From positions 922 to 6,377 of the forward strand of contig JAMCWV010000111.1 of assembly GCA_023481025.1 (NCBI GenBank): a stretch of 5,456 nucleotides of DNA, read 5' to 3'. Under the pieces are notes generated by a model. It worked only from the letters and a program-made list of their open reading frames with translations, had not been told where the DNA came from and made no database searches. Positions 1-5,456 of the stretch are shown piece by piece. Each line of letters begins with the position of its first letter. Position 1 is the first letter of the stretch. Position numbers and translations under genes: made by a program. The DNA is from Gammaproteobacteria bacterium. Lineage in GTDB: Bacteria > Pseudomonadota > Gammaproteobacteria > Enterobacterales > Alteromonadaceae.

Positions 1-1
1 A

Positions 2-2053
2 TTTCGCAAGTTTTGGCTGGTGATGTTTAGTGGCCGTAATATTCTTGCTCGTGTGTCACAACCAGTAAGTTTACGGACCATGGCCGACAGCCATGCGAGC
101 GATGAAGCACTGGCGCACAAACTTACTCGCGTCGCGCGCACACATTTCGCACGTTTACGTTATGCAGTTGCTGGACCGAAACTATTAAGTCGCGAAGAAA
201 TGATTCGTGATTTACTTGCCAATGCAGCAATTCGCGCAGCGATTAAAGACGAAGCGCGGACGAAAAAGATCAGCGCTGAGCAAGCCGAGAAACGGGCAAA
301 AGCTTACTTGCAGGAAATCGCTGCGGATTACCGAGAAGGCCTCGTGCGCTTTGCCGATCATTTGTTTACTTGGCTGTGGACTAAGATCTATAACGGTATT
401 ACGGTACAAAATAGCGAGCGCATTCGGAAGTTAGCTCAAGATGGTCATGAAATTGTTTATGTTCCCTGCCATCGCAGTCACATGGACTATTTGTTGCTGA
501 GTTTCGTCATTTATAAAGAAGGGTTAGTGCCACCGCATATTGCTGCCGGTGTAAACCTTAACTTCTTCCCGATTGGCACGTTTTTTCGTCGGGGGGGCGC
601 GTTCTTTTTACGCCGAAGCTTCCGTGGTAATAAATTGTATTCAACGGTTTTCCGTGAATACCTCACGCGCTTATTCCAAAAGGGCTACGCGGTTGAATAT
701 TTCATGGAGGGTGGCCGCAGTCGTACAGGGCGTTTGTTGCCGCCGAAAACCGGTATGTTGGCGATGACCCTACAGAGTCAACTTCGCGGTGTGACGCGTC
801 CCGTCACCTTTGTTCCGGTTTATTTAGGCTACGAACACGTGATGGAAGTGAGCAGTTACCACGGTGAACTGAAAGGACAAGCGAAGAAGAAAGAATCCGT
901 TTTCCAAGTGTTCAGTATGTTGCGTAAATTACGGAATTTTGGTCACGGTTATGTCACTTTCGGTGAACCTTTGCGTTTGTCAGACTACCTCGACAGAGCG
1001 CAGTCCGACTGGCGTGATTCGGTTACCAGTGGTGCAGAAGAGCCGGCTAAGCCACGCTGGATGACACCAGTTGGTGCAGAAGAGCCGGCTAAGCCACGCT
1101 GGATGACACCAGTTGTCAATACCTTAGCCGATGTCTTAATGCGCCGAGTGAATGATGGAGCTGCTTTAAATAGCATAAACTTAACGGCATTGGCTCTACT
1201 CAGTGCCGAACGTCATACCCTGAATCGCGAAGAACTCTTGGCGCAGATTCAGTCCTATTTGGCGCTGCAGCGCGAAGTGCCGTATAGCCGTGATATTCAA
1301 GTGCCTGACTGGCCGGCTGAAGCCATGTGGGATCACTTAGTGAAAATGGACAAGCTCGCGATTACTGAAACTCCAGCAGGAACTGTGGTGAGTGTTGATC
1401 AAGTGCAAGCGGTGACATTAACGTATTATCGCAACAATATTCTGCATTTGTTTATTGTTCCTGCCATGTTGGCGCGTTTTGTGCGTCGTGACCGAGTGTT
1501 TAATTTGCAGCAAGCATGTGACTTCGTCACCCGTCTATATCCCATGCTCGAAGCGGAATTGTTCTTGAATCGGGAACAGCGCGACATTTCCTTGTGGGTT
1601 GAAGCGCTGTGTGAAGAATTTGTCCGTCAGGGCTGGATCGAGGTGACGACCAGCGGGTATCAACTTGTTGCACGCAGCGAGCCGGGCTACGTACAGTTGA
1701 CCTTACTGTCAAATGCGGCGGAAGAAACGCTTGTACGCTATGCGATAGTATTGGAGCTATTACAACAGGCACAAAATCTTTCGCGTGCAGATCTCGAGCA
1801 ATATAGCGAAAAGGTCGCGTCACGCATCGGTGCGCGCCATGGTATCGACGCTCCGGAGTTTTATGACAAGCGCATCTTTTCGATTTTGGTCGGTGTGTTG
1901 AAAGAGCAAAATTATATTCAAGTCACCGATGAGGGGACTTATACGGCACAGCAAGCGACTGGTGCGCTCAGTGACGAAGTCGATGAACTCTTGGGCAGCC
2001 AAGTGCAACAAACTATTCGGCAGTCTGTTCAGCATCTGCTTAGCGAAAGTTAA
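2..2053 (+). CDS. plsB: Glycerol-3-phosphate 1-O-acyltransferase PlsB (5' end outside the window)
   Basis: PlsB transfers a fatty acyl group from acyl-ACP or acyl-CoA to position 1 of sn-glycerol 3-phosphate, giving lysophosphatidic acid at the inner membrane. The reading frame is open from the left edge. Codons before the GTG/ATG at 20-25 already match the family (FRKFW against QKFFAVLW in E. coli), so the true start is upstream. By alignment about 149 N-terminal residues are missing (E. coli PlsB has 807 in total). Counting from the GTG at 20, the acyltransferase motifs are intact: HRSHMD with catalytic H151 and D156 (E. coli H306, D311), the GAFFLRR block near 195, EGGRSRTG with E230 (E. 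coli E385), and VPVYLGYE near 270. The C-terminal domain continues to the expected end. The oddity is a 14-residue perfect tandem duplication at 338-365, in the linker after the catalytic domain. The gene is convergent with ubiA and ends at a shared terminator. The identification is secure from remembered E. coli sequence. Confidence 0.97.
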   Translation, partial: FRKFWLVMFSGRNILARVSQPVSLRTMADSHASDEALAHKLTRVARTHFARLRYAVAGPKLLSREEMIRDLLANAAIRAAIKDEARTKKISAEQAEKRAKAYLQEIAADYREGLVRFADHLFTWLWTKIYNGITVQNSERIRKLAQDGHEIVYVPCHRSHMDYLLLSFVIYKEGLVPPHIAAGVNLNFFPIGTFFRRGGAFFLRRSFRGNKLYSTVFREYLTRLFQKGYAVEYFMEGGRSRTGRLLPPKTGMLAMTLQSQLRGVTRPVTFVPVYLGYEHVMEVSSYHGELKGQAKKKESVFQVFSMLRKLRNFGHGYVTFGEPLRLSDYLDRAQSDWRDSVTSGAEEPAKPRWMTPVGAEEPAKPRWMTPVVNTLADVLMRRVNDGAALNSINLTALALLSAERHTLNREELLAQIQSYLALQREVPYSRDIQVPDWPAEAMWDHLVKMDKLAITETPAGTVVSVDQVQAVTLTYYRNNILHLFIVPAMLARFVRRDRVFNLQQACDFVTRLYPMLEAELFLNREQRDISLWVEALCEEFVRQGWIEVTTSGYQLVARSEPGYVQLTLLSNAAEETLVRYAIVLELLQQAQNLSRADLEQYSEKVASRIGARHGIDAPEFYDKRIFSILVGVLKEQNYIQVTDEGTYTAQQATGALSDEVDELLGSQVQQTIRQSVQHLLSES
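1031..1114 (+). repeat. Perfect 42-bp direct tandem duplication inside plsB
   Basis: Two identical 42-bp units (1031-1072 and 1073-1114) lie head to tail. The match at a spacing of 42 extends one base further on each side (1030 and 1115). Each unit encodes GAEEPAKPRWMTPV, so the frame is kept and 14 residues are added. E. coli PlsB has one copy of the matching stretch (RPAWLTPTVN after DWRES), so the single-copy state is probably ancestral. The absence of even silent differences points to a recent event, or to an assembly error. The hexamer ACCAGT occurs just before unit 1 (1025) and at the end of both units (1066, 1108), which could have helped slippage. Confidence 0.97.
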
Positions 2054-2068
2054 ACGACTGCTGACATA

Positions 2069-2096
2069 AAAAAGGAGAGCGTAGGCTCTCCTTTTT
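2069..2096. terminator. Bidirectional rho-independent terminator between plsB and ubiA
   Basis: The stem GGAGAGC (2074-2080) pairs with GCTCTCC (2085-2091) around the four-base loop GTAG. Five flanking A-T pairs (2069-2073 with 2092-2096) extend it to 12 bp. On the + strand a T5 tract follows the GC stem. On the - strand a run of six T follows it. The hairpin begins 15 bases after the plsB stop and 15 bases after the ubiA stop, so it is placed symmetrically to end both convergent transcripts. Confidence 0.93.
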
Positions 2097-2111
2097 CAAT
2101 TTTGTGCTGAC

Positions 2112-2984
2112 TTAAGCCAGACCGAGCGGTGCCGGTAACCAGTAATGCAAAGCAATGCCAATGGTAATGATCATGCCGACATAATGGTTCTGGCGAAATG
2201 CACGAAATGAAGCGTCAGTTTGACGATGACGAATCATGAATAGTTGCCAGCCAAAAAGTCCGGCGGCCGCTAAAAGTGCCAACCAATAGACCAAGGCACC
2301 GTTAATCAGCCAGCCGACTAAGGCGAGCAAGCCAAGGGTTGCTAACTGTAACAAGCCAATAAGCGCGACGTCATATTTACCGAATAAGATGGCGGTTGAT
2401 TTAATTCCCACCCGCAGGTCATCTTCACGATCCACCATGGCGTACTCAGTGTCATAGGCAACCGTCCAGGCTAAATTAGCGGCAAACAGCAGCCAACACA
2501 CGAGCGGCAAACTCCATGCTTGAGCAGCAAACGCCATTGGAATAGCCATACTAAATGCTGCACCGAGAAAAACTTGTGGTAAGTGGGTAAAACGTTTAGC
2601 AAACGGGTAAATAATTGCCAGCGCAACAGCCACGAAGCTAAGTAAAATGGTCAGAGTGTTGAGTGTTAATACGAGGATAAAGGCCAACGAAACCAAAACA
2701 AAGAAGAGCACCAATGCTTCTGCCGCAGTCACTGCTCCGGTTGCGAGTGGGCGGTCGAGCGTTCGGCTCACATGACCGTCAAGTTTGCGGTCAGCAAAAT
2801 CATTAATGACACAGCCTGCTGAACGCATGAGGAATACGCCTGCGGCAAAAACTGCAACTAAGCGAACCGACGGGTCGCCAGACCCAGCGATAAGTAACGC
2901 CCAAAAGGTGGGCCATAACAGTAACCAGGTACCAATTGGCTTATCCATGCGCATTAACGCGCGATAGGCATCATAACGACTCAT
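2112..2984 (-). CDS. ubiA: 4-hydroxybenzoate polyprenyltransferase UbiA
   Basis: UbiA attaches the polyprenyl tail (octaprenyl in E. coli) to 4-hydroxybenzoate, giving 3-polyprenyl-4-hydroxybenzoate, the second step of ubiquinone synthesis. It is an integral inner-membrane enzyme. At 290 residues it equals the E. coli length. Both Asp-rich Mg2+/diphosphate-binding motifs are present: NDFADRKLD at 61-69 and YAMVDREDD at 181-189, followed by [10 protein letters not shown] as in E. coli. The rest is a series of hydrophobic segments (about 18-36, 42-58, 90-126, 137-157, 160-175, 205-247 and 269-284), as expected for a multi-helix prenyltransferase. The ATG overlaps the ubiC stop as ATGA and has a strong Shine-Dalgarno sequence, which fixes the start and implies translational coupling. 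It is the last gene of the leftward unit. Tail length cannot be read from this sequence. Confidence 0.97.
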   Translation of the reverse strand: MSRYDAYRALMRMDKPIGTWLLLWPTFWALLIAGSGDPSVRLVAVFAAGVFLMRSAGCVINDFADRKLDGHVSRTLDRPLATGAVTAAEALVLFFVLVSLAFILVLTLNTLTILLSFVAVALAIIYPFAKRFTHLPQVFLGAAFSMAIPMAFAAQAWSLPLVCWLLFAANLAWTVAYDTEYAMVDREDDLRVGIKSTAILFGKYDVALIGLLQLATLGLLALVGWLINGALVYWLALLAAAGLFGWQLFMIRHRQTDASFRAFRQNHYVGMIITIGIALHYWLPAPLGLA

Positions 2985-3547
2985 GCATCACCTCCCATTG
3001 TTGGGTTATAAGCATAGCAGGGCGTTGGCGAAAGGAATACTTCGGCCACTAAAATGGATGTTTCGGGTAAATGAAAACAACGTCGACGTCCCCACAACGT
3101 CAGCTGCTTTCCATGCAGTGTTTGGTTTAGCGCGCCAATATTCGAGCTGGGCGCAAAAGATGCAACCTCAATTTGACCCGGCGTAATGTCTTGGCGTTGG
3201 AACAAGTGCTCCCCCAAAGGATTGTTGCCGAGACGAGTAATTTCGGCACTTTGCTCAAGCTGTTCGTGCGGCAGAATGCTGCGAGCGAAAACCCAAGGTT
3301 GGCCGTTGCAGTAAAGCAGCACTTCGCGCACGGTTACGGGCTGCTTGTTGAGCCCCAATTGCCGATATTCATGATCATCGGCAAAACCCTGTCGTTGACA
3401 GAGAACATGGACATGAAAATTAGCATGTAGCGCCTTTAGTTTTGCGGTCAATGAGCCGGCATCGGTTAACCAGTCGCGTAAATCGGATGAGAGGTGGACA
3501 AGCTCAGGATTTAGCCATTGCGCTTGTGTGCCCAGCGGGAATTCCAT
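2981..3547 (-). CDS. ubiC: Chorismate pyruvate-lyase UbiC
   Basis: UbiC splits chorismate into 4-hydroxybenzoate and pyruvate in the cytoplasm, the first committed step of ubiquinone synthesis; the next gene, ubiA, uses the product. The protein has 188 residues against 165 in E. coli. Active-site positions are kept: R74 in VREVLLYC (E. coli R76), PLGEHLF with L111 (E. coli L114), and E169 in VAEVFL (E. coli E155). [10 protein letters not shown] at 151-160 matches LWGRRSRLRL. Two parts are longer than in E. coli: about 17 extra residues between IE (126-127) and LWGRR, and a 10-residue C-terminal tail after PCY (179-188). Overall identity to E. coli is modest, but the motifs and the ubiA neighbour make the call firm. 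The ATG start lies 15 bp after the glpG stop, with a weak AGGA at 3558-3561. Confidence 0.94.
   Translation of the reverse strand: MEFPLGTQAQWLNPELVHLSSDLRDWLTDAGSLTAKLKALHANFHVHVLCQRQGFADDHEYRQLGLNKQPVTVREVLLYCNGQPWVFARSILPHEQLEQSAEITRLGNNPLGEHLFQRQDITPGQIEVASFAPSSNIGALNQTLHGKQLTLWGRRRCFHLPETSILVAEVFLSPTPCYAYNPTMGGDA
2988..2995 (-). promoter_or_regulatory. Strong Shine-Dalgarno sequence for ubiA inside the ubiC 3' end
   Basis: On the minus strand GGAGGTGA ends three bases before the ubiA ATG. It is an eight-base match to the anti-Shine-Dalgarno end of 16S rRNA, with the GGAGG core six bases from the start codon. It lies within the last ubiC codons (Met-Gly-Gly-Asp-Ala-stop). It supports the chosen ubiA start and efficient re-initiation after ubiC. 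Confidence 0.85.
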
Positions 3548-3562
3548 GGTGATACGGTCCTA

Positions 3563-4384
3563 TTAACGTCGTAGTGCGGGGCGTTTATTACGCAACAAAA
3601 TACCTAAGGCGATACCGCTAAGCAGTCCGACACTATGCGCTTCGTTTGCCATATTCACCCAGAGCAAGTCGGTATAACCGAGTAAAAGCCAGCCGATCAT
3701 AAAGATGAGTAGTGCGGGTGGTAACGCCAGTGGATGCCAAGGGCGCTTCCAAGCCACGACCATAGCAAAACCGAGTAGACCATAGACCACGCCGGATAGA
3801 CCGCCGAATAAGGGCCCTGACATATACCACTGTGCGTAGTTTGAAGCAACCGCGGTGACGATAGTGACTAACACGAGCGTCGCACTACCGTAGGTCAGCT
3901 CTAAACGACCACCGAGGTACCACCACCAAAATAAGTTGAAGATAAGGTGAGTGGCCGAAAAGTGCAAAAAGATCGGGGTGACCCAGCGCCATGGCTGTGA
4001 AACCTCAAGAACCTGACCGCCATAAGGGGAAAAAATGAGATAACTCAAGGTCAGGTCGGGGGCAATGAACCATTGCGCGACAGCAACTAAGGCGACAATT
4101 GCAAAAATGAAAAAAGTAAAAACACCCGCTTGGCGAGCAAGCAATTGCCACATTGCGGCAGCGCCGAGATTGGCCACGGGTGCTTGATTTGGCTGTTCAG
4201 CGGGCGGGTTTGCTTTGTATTCGCGAATAAACTCGCGAGCGGCTGCTTCATAACTCGATTGCACTAGCCAAAGCTCGAGTGTACTGCCGCGTTCAGTTAC
4301 CGTCACCGGCATACCGGCACGCCGAAGCGCATTTTGCAATGCTAACACTTCCTGACTGTTAGCACTGCTCAAAAGCTTAATCAC
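3563..4384 (-). CDS. glpG: Rhomboid intramembrane serine protease GlpG
   Basis: GlpG is a rhomboid protease that cuts transmembrane segments within the inner membrane. The 273 residues (E. coli 276) comprise a cytosolic N-terminal domain (about 1-65), a linker, and six transmembrane helices starting near 88, 136, 167, 196, 220 and 244. The catalytic dyad is present: S197 in GGLSGVVYG and H250 in ANEAHSVGL, equal to E. coli S201 and H254. The oxyanion-side residues H146 and N150 lie in HLIFNLFWWWYLGG, which is nearly identical to E. coli, and the L1-loop WR pair is at 132-133. The start is GTG, eight bases inside the end of glpE, with AGGTGG just upstream. The N-terminus lines up with E. coli from this codon. 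The name reflects the E. coli glp locus; no glpR or glpD is seen here, so a role in glycerol metabolism should not be assumed. Confidence 0.96.
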   Translation of the reverse strand: MIKLLSSANSQEVLALQNALRRAGMPVTVTERGSTLELWLVQSSYEAAAREFIREYKANPPAEQPNQAPVANLGAAAMWQLLARQAGVFTFFIFAIVALVAVAQWFIAPDLTLSYLIFSPYGGQVLEVSQPWRWVTPIFLHFSATHLIFNLFWWWYLGGRLELTYGSATLVLVTIVTAVASNYAQWYMSGPLFGGLSGVVYGLLGFAMVVAWKRPWHPLALPPALLIFMIGWLLLGYTDLLWVNMANEAHSVGLLSGIALGILLRNKRPALRR

Positions 4385-4700
4385 GAGCCACCTGTTCGGG
4401 GAAACTGGTAGCCCATGCGGTCATTCCACCGTCAAGGCTGTAAACATTCTCAAAGCCTTGCTCAGCTAAATACTGCCCGGCGCTTTGACTACTGACGCCG
4501 TGGTAGCAGACAACGAGCAACGGCGCATCGAAATCACCTTCCAGCATAAAGTTCTGCAGGTTTTCATTACTTAACCGGACCGAACCCGGGATGTGCAGTT
4601 GGCTAAACGAGGTTGGATCACGGAGATCAGCGACCTGTACTTTGCCTTTGGCCATCATCGCCTGTGCGTCGGCTGCGGAAATACGCTGAAAAACACCCAT
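4377..4700 (-). CDS. glpE: Thiosulfate sulfurtransferase GlpE (single-domain rhodanese)
   Basis: GlpE moves a sulfane sulfur from thiosulfate to acceptors such as cyanide or thioredoxin through a cysteine persulfide, in the cytoplasm. It has 107 residues, the same size class as E. coli GlpE (108). The active loop is CYHGVSS with the catalytic Cys at 65, the same position as in E. coli. The rhodanese signature DLRDPTSFSQLHIPGS (25-40) and the C-terminal YSLDGGMTAW (92-101) are also present. The ATG is preceded by AAGAGG eight bases upstream, and the tdh stop lies 20 bp before it. The 3' end overlaps glpG by 8 bp, so the two are probably translated together. The physiological acceptor is not known from sequence. 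Confidence 0.95.
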   Translation of the reverse strand: MGVFQRISAADAQAMMAKGKVQVADLRDPTSFSQLHIPGSVRLSNENLQNFMLEGDFDAPLLVVCYHGVSSQSAGQYLAEQGFENVYSLDGGMTAWATSFPEQVARD

Positions 4701-4708
4701 GTATTCAA

Positions 4709-4714
4709 CCTCTT
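4709..4714 (-). promoter_or_regulatory. Ribosome binding site of glpE
   Basis: On the minus strand AAGAGG stands eight bases before the glpE ATG, in the 20-bp gap after tdh. The gap holds no hairpin with a T tract, so transcription from tdh is expected to continue into glpE. Confidence 0.65.
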
Positions 4715-4720
4715 GTTACG

Positions 4721-5456
4721 TTAGTCCCAGCTTAAAATAACTTTGCCAGATTTTCCTGACAACATGGTATCGAAGCCCTGTTGGAAATCATCAACATGGA
4801 AATGATGCGTGATCATTGGCGATAAGTCGAGGCCAGACTGCAGGAGTGCCGCCATTTTGTACCAAGTTTCAAACATTTCGCGACCATAGATGCCTTTGAT
4901 CACGAGCCCTTTGAAAATGACTTGGTTCCAATCAATCGCCATGTCGCCCGGTGGGATCCCAAGTAGCGAAACTTTACCGCCATGGTTCATGGTTTTGAGC
5001 ATTTGGTTAAACGCAACGGGTACGCCCGACATCTCCAGTCCAACGTCGAAGCCCTCGGTCATGCCGAGCTCTTTCATCACGTCTTCCAATTTAGTCGTCA
5101 TGGTATTGACTGCGCGCGTGGCACCCATTTTGGTTGCCAACTCAAGACGGTAATCGTTAATGTCAGTAATGACCACGTGGCGAGCACCCGCGTGACGCGC
5201 GACTGCCGCAGCCATGATTCCAATCGGGCCTGCGCCGGTGATCAACACGTCTTCACCGACTAAGTCAAAGGACAGCGCGGTATGCACCGCATTACCAAAC
5301 GGGTCGAAAATAGCGGCCATGTCATCGGAAATATTGTCCGGCAATTTGAACGCGTTGTCCGCGGGAATTACCAAATACTCGGCGAATGCGCCGGGACGGT
5401 TGACGCCAACACCAGTGGTGTTGCGGCATAAATGGCGACGACCGGCACGACAGTTG
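4721..5456 (-). CDS. tdh: L-threonine 3-dehydrogenase Tdh (5' end outside the window)
   Basis: Tdh oxidises L-threonine with NAD+ to 2-amino-3-ketobutyrate, which Kbl then splits to glycine and acetyl-CoA. It is a zinc-dependent medium-chain dehydrogenase of the cytoplasm. The window holds the last 244 residues. The first visible codon (N of [10 protein letters not shown]) matches residue 98 of the 341-residue E. coli enzyme, and the lengths then agree to the final SWD. Visible features are the last two of four structural-zinc cysteines (C99 and C107 in E. coli numbering), [24 protein letters not shown], the NAD-binding [10 protein letters not shown], and [14 protein letters not shown], all nearly identical to E. 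coli. The in-frame TTG at 5374 is internal, not the start, because clear homology runs upstream to the window edge. The catalytic-zinc region is off the window. kbl would be expected upstream if the E. coli kbl-tdh pair is kept. Confidence 0.97.
   Translation of the reverse strand, partial: NCRAGRRHLCRNTTGVGVNRPGAFAEYLVIPADNAFKLPDNISDDMAAIFDPFGNAVHTALSFDLVGEDVLITGAGPIGIMAAAVARHAGARHVVITDINDYRLELATKMGATRAVNTMTTKLEDVMKELGMTEGFDVGLEMSGVPVAFNQMLKTMNHGGKVSLLGIPPGDMAIDWNQVIFKGLVIKGIYGREMFETWYKMAALLQSGLDLSPMITHHFHVDDFQQGFDTMLSGKSGKVILSWD

Noticed and set aside
20..25. GTG/ATG pair that could be read as the plsB start
   Set aside because: The frame is open to the window edge and the codons before it match PlsB, whose usual length is over 800 residues; the gene is cut by the window, not short.
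1031..1114. Possible CRISPR, transposon end or site-specific recombination site
   Set aside because: There are only two units with no spacer, no inverted repeats and no recombinase nearby, and the reading frame continues through; a simple tandem duplication explains it.
985..1176. Minus-strand open frame with a repeated peptide, opposite the plsB duplication
   Set aside because: Its repeat is just the reverse reading of the 42-bp duplication; it has no recognisable family and lies wholly inside plsB.
1527..2035. Two minus-strand open frames opposite the plsB 3' part (1527-1823, 1820-2035)
   Set aside because: They lie antisense to a conserved coding region, match no family I recognise, and lie upstream of the shared terminator with no gene context.
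3173..3430. Plus-strand open frame of 85 codons opposite ubiC
   Set aside because: The opposite frame encodes UbiC active-site motifs; the peptide resembles no known protein.
4701..4720. Possible promoter or terminator between tdh and glpE
   Set aside because: Twenty bases hold only a ribosome binding site; no -10/-35 pair fits in it and no hairpin is visible.
4890..5263. Two overlapping plus-strand open frames opposite tdh
   Set aside because: The minus strand here is near-identical to E. coli Tdh, so these are antisense shadows.
5372..5374. TTG codon as a possible start of a short dehydrogenase
   Set aside because: Reading upstream in the same frame gives [10 protein letters not shown]...[13 protein letters not shown], which aligns with Tdh without a gap; the TTG is an internal Leu codon.

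Overview
The window is an ordinary, densely packed piece of a gammaproteobacterial chromosome. All six genes are recognisable housekeeping genes whose products align closely with Escherichia coli proteins. Moderate G+C, the convergent ubiA/plsB arrangement also found in E. coli, and the joining of glpE-glpG to ubiC-ubiA suggest a marine gammaproteobacterium of the Alteromonadales kind, perhaps Idiomarinaceae. That placement is an inference; no marker gene here settles it.

Layout. On the + strand, 2-2053 holds the 3' four-fifths of plsB (glycerol-3-phosphate acyltransferase); its start lies before the window. A 58-bp gap follows, holding a strong hairpin with A and T tracts on both sides that should stop transcription from both directions. 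On the - strand, reading right to left, come tdh (3' part only, entering from the right edge), glpE, glpG, ubiC and ubiA. Their junctions are a 20-bp gap, an 8-bp overlap, a 15-bp gap and a 4-bp ATGA overlap. This looks like one transcription unit ending at the shared terminator. No gap exceeds 58 bp, so there is no unannotated stretch of note.

Functions. PlsB makes lysophosphatidic acid, the first step of phospholipid synthesis. UbiC and UbiA are the first two committed steps of ubiquinone synthesis (chorismate to 4-hydroxybenzoate, then prenylation). GlpG is a rhomboid membrane protease and GlpE a single-domain rhodanese. Tdh oxidises L-threonine. Several of these proteins work in or on the inner membrane, but no shared pathway explains the whole cluster.

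The most notable feature is a perfect in-frame 42-bp tandem duplication inside plsB (1031-1114), which adds 14 residues just after the acyltransferase domain. Smaller points are an apparent insertion and a C-terminal tail in UbiC (the tail's codons double as the ubiA ribosome binding site) and the tdh-glpEG-ubiCA gene order. I found no mobile element, CRISPR array, RNA gene or previously undescribed system.
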